Shown here: positions 1 to 10,610 of the stretch, piece after piece
Position numbering within the stretch: the stretch's first letter is position 1
Layout: every line of letters starts with the position of its first letter
Source: Pagrus major
Taxonomy: Eukaryota > Chordata > Actinopteri > Spariformes > Sparidae
NCBI RefSeq assembly: GCF_040436345.1
Contig: NC_133232.1
Location: 32,253,315-32,317,314, forward strand
Reading direction: 5' to 3'
Length of the DNA stretch: 64,000 nucleotides
Notes under the pieces: model-generated
What the model was told of the DNA's origin: nothing
What the model saw: only the letters and a program-made list of their open reading frames with translations
The model's database searches: none
Made by a program: the position numbers and the translations under genes

Positions 1-3000
1 GCCTGTGCCAGGGTAAATAGCTGAACCCTGTGTGCCCCTTGACCTTCAAACCCGATTGCTGTCCGTGCACCCAGTCCTCCAGATTGATTGTGTCGTGCAA
101 CTTTGACTTCAAACCTGAATATGTCCCGGCTTCTCTCCCACTTTGTGCTGATCTCACCCCGTCACTGCAGCCCTCTCTTTCTAACCTTCTGCCTCTGTAT
201 ACCAGCATTACTACTAACTTGAAAGTCTATCCCAATGTGTAACCTGTTTTTAAGACTACTTTAAAGCAACGTACATGTCCTCCTCTTGTTCTCTTCTTTC
301 CCAGGACACTCTCCAAGACTGCTGACATTTTGTTTTTATATTTCAAATCATCTAATTGTCAAATCTAGACACTTTTTGGGGGAGGGGGAATCAGCTTATT
401 CGCTTACTTGACAGGAGTTGAGCATAATAGATCAGTATTATGCCTGTGCCGTAAATATGAAGCTACAGCCGGTTTTGGACTGTTACCAGAGTATTTTCAC
501 TAAGTAAAGGCTCTGAATACTTCTTTGAACACCACCACTGCCTAACAAGAAACTCAGACCATCGCTGATCCCTCCCTAAAACAACCTTCTCCACAGCAGC
601 TTTATTCTCCACAGAGCCCGATGTGATAATCAACTGATCTTCTGCCAACAAATCACAAAGTGCGTAGCTGCCGCTGAGAGCACAGGCGATGAGCACCTAT
701 TATCTTCCGAGAAACGCACCATTAGACTCCAGCACATGATGTACTGTATCGTTTAGGAAGGTGTAGGAGGGGATAATTAAGCTGTGCTATACCCCCATTG
801 TACGGTGCAATTTGTCACTGGGACAACACAGTTAGTAACCATAAAGTTAGTCACAACCAGGAAGATGTTATGAAGTGAAACGGTGACGGTGAAAGCAAAG
901 GGCAGCTGTCAGAGATCAGAGGTAGGGAGAGTTTTCAAAGGACTAAATGAATAGACTCTGCCAGAGAACTTTAACAGTAAGAGACAGGTGGAGACAGGTG
1001 TGAAATACATTAGTAGGACTGGACCTTTGACAGCAGCTGGTGGGGTCTCACTGCCAAGTCCGTCCCGGGCAGAGATGTGAGGTTGGGCAGAGTACCAGAG
1101 AGCTGCCAGGGTCAGTGAGAGAGAAACAGCGAGAGGTAGAGGGGGGGGACACAGGGATCAGAGCTTTCAGGGCACTTCACGCTGACTACTAATCATCCAA
1201 TTTAGATCCCACATCTTCACTTTCCCCTGCTAAAGTGAATCTCTCAAAGTGTCAGAGGGCTGTCAGAGTTAAGCTGCATGTCTATTAATATTCTCTTCAG
1301 AGGGCAGGAACACTGTCTCATTTACTGTATTAAAAAAAAAAAAAAAAGTCCCCCGCCATTCATCAAAGCATAATGCCAAGTGCAAGGTTTTGTGGGGTTT
1401 TTTTGGTGGGGTTGAGATCATGACTTTTTATTAATAGGCAACTTTGAAAAGAGCTGAAAAGGAGAGACGGAGGTTAATTTTTTGATTAACTTTCAGGTAT
1501 TATAATTTCCTTTCTTCCTCCTAATGACGATGCCCTCCGTTTCCCCTCTTCGTGTCATCGGAAACTTCAGAAAAGCTTAATTGATAAAAGGAAAGTTTAT
1601 CTGAGGCTAGAGTCCCTTTTCTGCCCCCGTTTGTGCATTTCATACATCACCATGACATTCAAATCACAGAGGTAAGCAGCCTGTTTCTCTGAAAAACAAA
1701 TGCATAGTGATCGTTAAAGATAAAATATATTTTTTAACATTATTATAGCCGCAGACAGCTGTTTGATTGTAAAGATATAGTGGAGTCCTTGGTCAGTGGC
1801 CTTATAGCTTCTTTCTCTTCACCAAACTAAGATGTTTTACTTCATCCTCGTGTCATGTTGTGTTACTTCCTGCCCTGATTAGTTTCACCTGTCCCTGATT
1901 AGCCTCCTGTGTATTCGATCCATGTTCTCCTCCTCTCTTCGTCTGTTTTCCCTCCGTATTCCCGTCTCTCCTGTGTTCAATTAGTTATCACTCCCTGTGT
2001 ATTTAAGTCATCGTCTTCCATTCTCTCTTTCTCAATTCGTCAGTTTTGTTTCCGGTGTTTGCTCCTCCTCGTTCTCCATTTGGTTTTTGCATTTCTCTTT
2101 GGCTCTTTTTGGTTTTGCCCCTGCCTGTTTTTGTCAGTTTTGTTGCTTGCTTTTTGGACTTTTTGGATTTTTTTGGATTACAGCTCATTAAAGCTCGCCT
2201 TTTGTTCTATTACCTGCCTGCCTCACTGTGTCTTGTGTTTGGGTCCCTTCTTGTTAACCCTAACACTTATGGTGCGTTCCATTGCAAGTCGGAAGTTGGA
2301 ATTTCCAATCTTAAAAGCGTCCTGGTGCATTTGCTCGGGGAAAACATGGACGCTCGCTGCAAAACGGATGTTTGAATGACAAGTCTGCAAACTTCACAAG
2401 CAACTACAGCAGGCATCTCACATATTCTGACTTTCTTACTTATTAATGTCATATATTTCACCTTTTAACTCCGCTTCCTATATGTTGAAGGTATTCCCAA
2501 AACTCCCAGTCTCTTTAATCCACTTGTTGCATGAGAGAAAAAGATTTTTAACCCGTTGCCAAAGTTGCGATTGTATTTCCTAATCCAAATAAATATAGCT
2601 GCGATTCCACGGTCCTTTGATCAACTTGAGCCAAAATGTATAGGTTACATTTTTTTTATCAGTGATGATTTTACTTTATTTTTATATTTCTAGACACTAA
2701 ATGTGTTGATATTTTCTTGTGTTGTACCAAAAGAGCAAGGACATATGCGGTATGTAACTTCTAGCTACCTGGATTTAGAAAATAAAGTTGCGATTTAAGA
2801 AAACGGATCCAAAATCTCTCTTTGCAGAGCAATCAGATGGTGAGAAGAGTCACTGAGGATTTTGAAAAAACCTTTACAACAGAAAACAAGTGCGGCTGAA
2901 AGAATCTGGGTTTCTAAACCGACACTTTGTCGGCTATTTCTTCTTCAGAGATAAGAATGGTTACCTCTGTCACTTTAATGTACTATAATGGCAACACGGG

Positions 3001-3269
3001 AGCATTAAACTGGTGCTGGTGCCTGTTTTACACACAATCAGGAAACAAATCATCTACTGTATTTTTAGAACCTCATCCTTGAATTCTTCAGATGTTTGCC
3101 CATGCTTGTGTTGTTCTCACTCTGTTGCACTCTGCTGCCCTTTTGTGCTACCCCTCCTCTCCCCAACGCATTTGGGAATGGGCCACTGAGAGGAAATATG
3201 AAAAAGCTCTGAGCTAATCCTTGTTGACAGCAAGAGGCCAATCTGTTTTCCCTATGCTTGACTCCACAG
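1..3269 (+). other. glra4: Last intron of glra4 (partial)
   Basis: Sequence 5' of the last glra4 exon ends in a splice acceptor (ccacag at 3264-3269), so this stretch is intron whose upstream exon lies outside the window. No exon could be supported inside it. It contains an LTR-like repeat at about 1852-2266 and, immediately after it, a short repeat-like piece at about 2270-2376 that begins ttatggtgcgttccatt. The remainder is AT-rich sequence in which I recognise nothing. Confidence 0.7.
1852..2266 (+). repeat. Possible solo LTR or LTR-like retroelement remnant
   Basis: A pyrimidine-rich block begins with TG (tgtcatgttgtg) and ends with CA (ccctaaca). Near its 3' end it has an ATTAAA signal (about 2188) followed by a 'cctgcctgcctcactgtg' tail of a kind I recognise from teleost repeats. 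The TG...CA boundaries and internal polyadenylation-like signal fit a solo LTR. I could not find a clear target-site duplication. The open frames here (for example 1909-2379) are low-complexity products of C/T-rich DNA and not genes. Confidence 0.35.
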
Positions 3270-3563
3270 GAGGAGGAGCTGGTGAGGGAGAGCCGTGGCT
3301 TTTACTTCCGGGGTTACGGACTGGGTCACTGCCTGCAGACCAAGGATGGAGCCGCCGTGGAAGCGGCCACTGTGTTCACCCCCCCACCTCCTCCGGTCAT
3401 CATGTACGACGGAGATGTACTTCACAAGCGTTTCGTGGACCGGGCCAAGCGCATTGACACCATATCCAGAGCCGTCTTCCCTTTGAGCTTCCTGATATTC
3501 AACATCTTCTACTGGATCACCTACAAAGTGCTGCGACACGAGGACATCCATGCAAATTTGTAA
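3270..3563 (+). CDS. glra4: Glycine receptor alpha-4 subunit, last exon (C-terminal 97 aa)
   Basis: Final coding exon of a strychnine-type glycine receptor alpha subunit, a pentameric ligand-gated chloride channel of inhibitory synapses. It opens in phase 0 after a CAG acceptor and ends at TAA 3561-3563. The 97 residues contain the end of the M3-M4 cytoplasmic loop ([18 protein letters not shown], then a PPPPP stretch). The juxtamembrane segment [14 protein letters not shown] and the fourth transmembrane helix ([15 protein letters not shown]) follow, and the short extracellular tail HEDIHANL closes the exon. [10 protein letters not shown] plus the (R/H)EDIH tail excludes the beta subunit. The AVFP and GYGLGHCLQ segments, together with linkage to gla, btk and timm8a, favour alpha-4 over alpha-1/2/3. 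All earlier exons are upstream of the window. TM4 is uninterrupted, unlike the human gene. Paralogue assignment is fairly sure; family assignment is certain. Confidence 0.88.
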   Translation, partial: EEELVRESRGFYFRGYGLGHCLQTKDGAAVEAATVFTPPPPPVIMYDGDVLHKRFVDRAKRIDTISRAVFPLSFLIFNIFYWITYKVLRHEDIHANL

Positions 3564-4330
3564 AAGGCTCTCTGCCTGCCCTATTTCTTTTTTCTCTCTC
3601 TCAGAACCAAAACTGCCTGTCAGATCTACATTACAATGAGGAAATGTGTCAAGAGGCGTATCTGCTTCTTAAAAACCGTCGCTAAAAAACTTTGTGCTCA
3701 GGTGCGTCTTCAGGATCTCAGACGAAGAGTGATTAAGCCGAGAGACAAGGTTAAGCTGCGTGGGTTCAGGCTGGTGTTGTTTGTGATTGCCCTCTCGTTT
3801 CTGTCTTGGTTTTGACCCGTCCGGATTACAACAGAGACAACACACTGCTGGTACTTGTGGGTTTGTGACGTTTGTTTGAGATAATGAAAGTTCAGAGAAG
3901 TCGATGTTGATCCTGGCTGGAAGAGACATACTGACTTGAATTTTGACACCGCGTATCTTCGAATGAATGTTTTTGAAAAAAACAAGATAATGGGGTTTTT
4001 TACACCTTTAAATTATCAGATAGGTGCCAATGGGTGCAGGGGGGAGGGGTGGTTCTTTGATATTTATTAATATTCAATTGGTGGTGATCATTAAATTTAG
4101 ATTATATATATCTATAAATAAGTGTATATAAAATATGCTGTTCATGAAACTGCACAAAGCACAAATATGTATTTCCTTTTGTCTAAATTTAAATAAATTG
4201 TTATTCTGCCAGGAAACAGATATGATGTGTTCCTCTTTAAGCCGAAGTTTCGGTTGGTTACTTTGCAAAAGAAAAATCCAGTCAGAGAACAACTGCATAA
4301 AAAACAATTACTTTTCTATTTCAGTCCTTT

Positions 4331-4336
4331 AATAAA
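4331..4336 (+). promoter_or_regulatory. Candidate polyadenylation signal of glra4
   Basis: AATAAA about 770 bases after the glra4 stop codon, in AT-rich sequence consistent with a 3' UTR. An earlier AATAAA (about 4191) is also possible. No transcript evidence is available to choose between them. Confidence 0.35.
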
Positions 4337-7238
4337 GCCCATCAGCTCCAAATCCCAAGAGGAAAGGGGGGGAGCAGAAAAAACTTAAACCGAAGGTGGA
4401 AATCAATTCTGCAATAATGCAAATGCTCCAGATGCAAAATAAGTAATCAGTCCACATCAGCGGCTCTTTTGTGAAGCTGTATTTTGTTTGTTTTATCGTG
4501 ACTGTAATTGTTAGCCGTGAAACCGAACACTTGCGTAATCAATCTGCGAGGAATCTGAACTAAATCCTTGAGAAAAATGCATAAAAAAACATTTCTCTCC
4601 CGGTCTCAGGAGTGGCGGCTTTGAAGGTGTGGAAATGCGGCGGTGAGGCGTGGTGGTGAGGCGTGGGAGGGGGGGGCATCGGCAGCGAGGGAGGACGAAT
4701 GGGTTTTTTAATGGGAAATCAGAGGGTTGTTTTATCAACTAATGAGTTTGAAAAGGGCTTGGTGTTCCACCGCTAATGACAATGAACTCAGAGAGGCAGC
4801 TGGAGCCTACTGTCCTTTTGTCGGCAATCCTAATCAACTCCGCCGTATTGTGTGGCTCCCCAGGTAATGAAAAAAGAGTGTGTGTGCACATGTGTGTGTG
4901 CCTTTTTGTTTCTATTTTATCCCTCCACTGTTGTTATATTGATTTAGATTTTTTTATGTATCCAGTGTTCCATATTATCCTAAAATCACAGCCTAATGTA
5001 CTGAAGGAGCAACTGAAATACGGGGGGCTCTGCTGCAGAAGGGATTTTTTTTTTGGATCTTCAGAGCGTAAGTGAAGACGTGCAAGAGGAGACGACTTAT
5101 TGCCACAGATAGCTGAGAAGCGGCGTGACGTATTTACTGAAGTCCCTCATACTGACAGCTTAACTAGATTTAAAAAAACAGAATGTGAGGGCCTGCGGAC
5201 GTCAAAAAGACTGGGTGTTGCTTGTCACTGGCGCTGCTTTCCACATCGGTTAAGTCCCGAACAACTCCAAAATAGAAAAACTTGGATCAGACACATTATT
5301 TACCCTATAGACATGCTGATATACTTAATATCAACACAGTATTCACTCACAAAATATACTTGAATTCGCTGCACAAAAGTCAAAACAATGGCATCAAGTC
5401 AGACTCCTAAAAGCAAAAATGGTACCGCTTTATCATGAAATCAGTTACTTTCCAAAAGGTCACTCTTCATAAAGGTTTTATGTTGTAACTAATAACTTTA
5501 GTAATTGTGAATTAATCATTTATCAAGGCTTTATAAACCAGTTATACCTACTTTAAAGGGGCTCTGAGGAACGTCTGTGTTGTCTGTTGGCAGATCGTAA
5601 AGTCACATCCTTTGGACTGTCGCAGAAAATCCGACACGAGTCCTTCACAAATGAATCCACAGTCCAGCTGCATTAAACAACTTGAACAAAAATCATCCAC
5701 AGGCTTGTAAAGGCAACCGGGGAAGATCTAATTTTTTATGTCACGTTTACAGTCCGCTAACATATGGCCAATAAAAAAGTGATTAGTACACGTAGATAGC
5801 TTGAAATTGTTACGTAGGACCCCTTTCATATGAGCATGTATATTCTTTCTTAGTTTATTATGTCTTCAGAGTATCATAAAAACACCTCTGATGACTTTAT
5901 TAAAGAAAATTGGCATTTTCTGCAGCAGGTAGCTTGTTGGAAAGTGTGAAACACATCTATCAATGGATCACCAGCAATCATTATTGCATTCTTACAATGT
6001 AGACTAGACACCATCCAAAGGAATAATCTGTATTTAGTAAATTATTTATTAACCATTTATATGAGCAAGTTAAACGTCTAAACTGTTTATTAGAAAGTGG
6101 TCCCACAAAAATGTAGCTAAGCTTCAAAATAAGTGATTTTGTTTATCAATTAATCTCTTTGTTATTTTGTTTAGAGCTTTACATTTTTAATTTAAAGCTC
6201 TACACACCAACAATTGACTCTTTAAAGATAAATGTCCCAGACCCCAAACAACAGAGGTATCATGAGTAACAACATCGACCTTAACAGCTCCTCTCCTGTC
6301 ACTGTAGCTCAGTGATGGTATTGTTTCAATCTGACAAAAAAAAGGCACGTTTGTGACAAAATAAGGAGCTTTTGTAAATCCACAAACCCTGACTGACACA
6401 CGCAGAACAGGCACAACGATTTCTGACACATTACGCTTCACTGCCTCTTCCAGAAAGCAGCGTGTCACCTCAGAATGTGTATTATTTCGAGGACACAGGA
6501 GGAATTGACGCACTTTCATTACGCACAAAATCCCGAAAGTGTGACGATTTTTCCCAAATACATCCCCCAAACTGTCTCCTGTCACAAGGGACCAAAAAAG
6601 ACAGCCAGCTATCAGACTGTCTAATCTATAAAGTCAACCTCCAGTGGAAAGATGGACCTAAATGAGGACATTAAATACTCATTGTCCACCGACAGGCTTT
6701 TAACGCCTCTGATGTGATGCTGCGTGAGGCTTAATTGAAGACCCACTTCTATATTGTGTATAAATGAACAAACAACGATCAGGAGGAGGCAGAAACGCAC
6801 GTTTGATAGAGCCGTTGGTCGTCGTGTCCAAGGCGTGTCCTTGCTGTCTCCCTCGGGGGTGATCAACATGCTTTCCCCCCTCCTCATTTCAGCTGAATGT
6901 CAATGGTGCCAGAGCTAAAACTGATGTGTGAGCTTTGAGAGAGCAGCCTAAGACCTGCAATCAATACTGCTGACCCCTGCGAACACCAGCGTCTTAGCCC
7001 TTCAGGCATAAAAAAGAAAAAAATGGTGTATGCAGACACCAAAACAATACTCCGACGTGTAGGATTCTCACGCCTAATGAAGTTTTACAACATCAGTCAC
7101 GTTATTATCTTTCAGTGGTTGACTCTCCTCAGTTGCTTTACAGGATTGTTTTGTGATCCAGTTTTATGAGAGCTGCAGCCAACTATTTTCATAATTGATT
7201 CAGATCAATTTGGTTTGACTAAAACTGTCAAATTAGTA

Positions 7239-7404
7239 GTGATGTCACAAAATTACAGAATGAAAGGCAAGACTACCGATGAGGCGTTTCAGGAGCAGTG
7301 TTTTCTGTGGGAGAGAGGAGCTTCTGTCGGTGCAGACTTTAGCATTTTTAACTTTCCAGATATTTTACATGTACACAAACCTAAATAACACACTGAAGGA
7401 CATG
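7239..7404 (+). repeat. Dispersed repeat, copy 1 of 2
   Basis: Shares long near-identical segments with 10003-10160, same strand. Both contain gtgatgtcacaaa at the start, then gaggcgtttcaggagcagtg and ttttctgtgggaga, then gagcttctgtcggtg and ttttacatg. The two copies are about 2.8 kb apart and differ by scattered substitutions and small indels, as expected for independent old insertions. I recognise the phrase from teleost interspersed repeats but cannot name the family. Confidence 0.75.
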
Positions 7405-9063
7405 AAAAAAAATAAAAAGCATTAATAGTTCTTTAAATAAATGGTAGTTGCAGCCCTCTTTTTTCTTGAGGAAAATAATTTCTACTTACTTTTTTTTCAT
7501 TGAAAATTTTGTTCTAAAGTTAAAAGCTTATTATCCCAACAACTGTAATGTTAACAGTATTTTTTATTTTCTTGTTGAACTATCATTTAATAACTAATTT
7601 AGGGCTTTTATGTGACAGTCCAGAAGTATCAACAGTCGGTACAGCTGGAAAAAATAACTAGAATAAATTCTAGTAGTGCAAAAATAAAAAATCTAGAGTA
7701 GTAAATATCAGAAATATCCCTGCATCTCTAGGAAACTGTGTAGCCTAGACAACTGCGGGATGAAGAAATAGCAGCCGGGGGGGAATATATTGGTTTTCTT
7801 TTGACAGTGATGTATTAATGAGACGATGCTACACATGTCACCTTTAAATATATGAGTGTAAACAGAGGGGAAACTGCTTGCTGCACGCAGCATTATGGAT
7901 GCAAACCTTGTGAATGTCACCCAGCGTGTGAAAACAGATATCCTTGCACTCTAAATACACCCTCTACTGCAGGTTTAATGCAAATGTCCTGTCTATCCAG
8001 TGCTAAATGATCTATTTCTGTAATGCTAGACACACGCATGCATGAGCCCTGTGTTGGTTGGGTTTCCAGTGGCATTTTGGGTATGTGTTTATTAGTTTGC
8101 ACATTAAAAATACAATTATAAATAAGATAAATGATATGTAAAGGACACCTATGGTACATAAACAGACTTTAACCTACATATACTCATATGAACATGAACC
8201 TAAAGTAAACACAAGCTTGTGCAGAAGGGGTTTGAAGGTAAATATCACACATATTGGTCCCATCTTTTATAATCCTTGGCGTATTTTTTCAAATGGCAGC
8301 GGGGACATTTACATGTGAACACATGTTTGCAGCTTAAGGTACACATCAGCCTCATGTTCAGTGAAACTGAGCATGTAGCCCCAAAAAAGATGTACTGTCA
8401 CGTTTCTGACGAGGGTCATAAATACTGAGCAGAGTGATGACGAACTGATAGAAGTGTATGAAAGCGATGCTGGACACAAAGCAAAAAAGAGCTGAACTTG
8501 AACACACCGCGAGGACTACAGCTGATGGCCAACTATCTACTACGCTCTGCGCCGGCGAGAGTGGAATCACGTCTCCATGAGGTGGGTTAGGGTTAGCGAG
8601 GTGGCGGTAGTGTGTCTTCATCAAGACTCAGGACTGCGGATAAACAAACAGCACTCTCACTTATATAGCCACGTCCTGGTTTGTCAGGGCCCTCACTGGA
8701 TGCTTTCGGACTAAATAATGTTTTATGCGTGCTCCACAGTTCTGTTCTTGAATGTTTTTCATGAACAGCCATTTCACACGTCCTTTGCCTTGTCTGTTTA
8801 GGCCACTAATCCCAAGGTCGGTGGCTCAAACTCCCCAGATAATGAAGAAACACTGCTTTAACCACATTACTGAAATTTACTGCAGTGTAAGTAAGTTAGT
8901 GTGTAAAGCTTTACTCATGAACTTGTTTACTTTGTACACACAGAAGTTATATCCATGGTTCAAACAAAATAAAATACATTACAATTTATAACACAGCACA
9001 ATGAGAGATGGACCAGACAGAAACAAACTGAAACAAAACAAAAACAAAGACATGACAGATAGG

Positions 9064-9360
9064 TGAAGATGATCCCAGAGGTTTGTGGCCAGAACAGCAA
9101 AGTCACCATAGCTTTTTGTTTTGCAGTTTGGGCGTGGATGGATGAAAAGCCAAGATGTGAGGATCAGAGCGGTGGATGGGGAATGAGGGGATCGGAAAAA
9201 ATGTCACTGGGGTCAAGGTCATGCAGAGCCCTAAATGTGATCGACAGGATCGTAGAGTTAATTCCGAGTTTTTCCAGGAAGTCAACGGAGGGATGTGAGA
9301 ACAGGGGTGATGTGGGACCATCGAGTGTAAACAGGACAAGAAGGTCAGATCTAGGATTTA
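9064..9360 (+). repeat. Degenerate interspersed repeat fragment
   Basis: The segment 'ggtcatgcagagccctaaatgtgatcg... aggatcgtagagttaatt... gagaacaggggtgatgtggg' resembles a repeat frequently met in teleost introns and UTRs. Open frames on both strands overlap it but are not conserved genes. Class (LINE 3' end or other) is not determined. Confidence 0.35.
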
Positions 9361-10002
9361 ACTTTTTTTTCTGACTTGCATCGTCTCTAGACGTCGCAGT
9401 GTTTGTTTCCCTTTTTGACTCATTTGAATGATGCAATCAGAAAACACGCATCTTCAAATGATGCTTTCAAGAACTCAGCAGGGAAAAAACCTACATTTTC
9501 AAGCAGCACTGAGAAACTCATCCTGTGTACGCTTATACAGAAAATCCTATGTGGATTCATTTCCACTAATCCCTCGCTGCGCCTCTACATTTCTGTAATT
9601 CCAACATCTGAGAGAAGCCCTACAGCGGGGAGGACGGCAGCTCCGGGGGGTTTACGTGGATAATGGTTATAGACATATATGCACACTGCATTTCCTTTGT
9701 GAGCAAACAGGAGAAACAAGGACTTAGTCCCTTCCCAATCCCTCTGTCGAGATAATAGGCACCAATCAGAATTATGTCAAACCTCTTTTCAGAAGCCCCT
9801 CACTTTATAACATATTCAGAATTTCTTGGAGAGAACTGAGGCTTGAAAATTGAATTAGATATGACAGCGATCATCATACAAGACGCCATAAAATGTGTGA
9901 GAGCTTTCTTCTAGAGCAACATGGTGGATGTAAGTCATCTGTACCAGCCAGAAACTAGCCGATGTGCTAAAATGAATTTGTATGTGCAGATAGGCATATG
10001 GT

Positions 10003-10160
10003 GTGATGTCACAAATTCACGAAATTAGAGGTGCGACTACTGACGAGGCGTTTCAGGAGCAGTGTTTTCTGTGGGAGACCGGAGCTTCTGTCGGTGAGGA
10101 CTTTGACCTTTCTAACTTTCAAGACGTTTTACATGCACAAGAACAAAAACACTGAATACT
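10003..10160 (+). repeat. Dispersed repeat, copy 2 of 2
   Basis: Second copy of the element described at 7239-7404, in the same orientation. The most strongly shared part is the segment gaggcgtttcaggagcagtg through gagcttctgtcggtg. Confidence 0.75.
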
Positions 10161-10340
10161 GTCTGAGGCTTTTCCTGACTTCATCAGTTTTGCTGGGACT
10201 ACGTACGGGGAGAGAACAGGCGCATCAATTTCACTTGATTTGAGATTTATTGATTATAGATTTATGGTTATAAATGTCATTCTTAGAATCTGCGTCAAAG
10301 TGCAATATGTAATTAAATTGGGCACTTGTTGAATTCACAC

Positions 10341-10423
10341 ACCAGGATGGCCGAGTGGTTAAGGCGTTGGACTTAAGATCCAATGGGCAAAAGCCCTCGT
10401 GGGTTCAAACCCCACTCCTGGTA
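10341..10423 (+). tRNA. tRNA-Leu (anticodon UAA)
   Basis: Complete class II tRNA gene of 83 nt. The acceptor stem ACCAGGA pairs with TCCTGGT, and A10423 is the discriminator. The D arm carries A-box sequence (TGGCCGAGTGG). The anticodon stem TTGGA/TCCAA encloses loop CTTAAGA, giving anticodon TAA at 10374-10376. A long variable arm (GGGC/GCCC with AAAA loop) is typical of leucine, and the T arm GTGGG-TTCAAAC-CCCAC is perfectly paired. There is no intron. A TTTT at about 10451-10454 can serve as pol III terminator. All stems are intact, so the gene looks functional. It decodes UUA codons. Confidence 0.95.
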
Positions 10424-10531
10424 GTAAGGACCACTACAACCTTGTGGAGGTTTTGAATTCCAAAACGGCTCCTTGTATTCCTCACAATATGTATAAATCA
10501 TGCTGCTCCTGATTGACAAATTAGTAGATTT

Positions 10532-10610
10532 GGGCAGCTGTGGCTCAGGGGTAGAGCCAGCATCTTGTTATTGGAAGGTCGCTGGTTCGATTCCCCTGGT
10601 CTGCATGTTA
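10532..10610 (+). repeat. tRNA-derived SINE fragment
   Basis: Contains pol III box A-like (tggctcaggggtagagc) and box B-like (ctggttcgattccc) segments and is closely similar to 27395-27525. The flanks do not form an acceptor stem and the anticodon arm is not proper, so it is not a tRNA gene but a SINE head. Confidence 0.65.

Larger units (their letters stand above)
4337..10296. other. Intergenic, repeat-rich, no gene seen
   Basis: No open frame here has homology I recognise, splice structure or codon character of a gene. It includes a short purine-rich tract near 4660-4690. It also contains one copy of a dispersed 160 bp repeat (7239-7404) and a degenerate repeat near 9064-9360. A second copy of the 160 bp repeat lies at 10003-10160. 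A stretch at about 8785-8850 (aatcccaaggtcggtggctc) may be a decayed tRNA-derived SINE. Confidence 0.6.

Noticed and set aside
463-696. 77-aa minus-strand open frame
   Set aside because: Inside the glra4 intron, no splice context and no similarity that I recognise.
1909-2379. 156-aa open frame on the plus strand
   Set aside because: Lies in a pyrimidine-rich LTR-like repeat; composition is Leu/Phe/Ser/Cys-rich from C/T bias and overlapping frames are equally open. No domain recognised.
6187-6585. 132-aa minus-strand open frame
   Set aside because: No recognisable domain, no flanking exons or promoter signals; length is within chance for this much sequence.
10532-10610. Second and third tRNA genes (also 27395-27470)
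   Set aside because: Box A and box B are present but no acceptor stem forms and the anticodon arm is not proper; the two copies share a SINE body.
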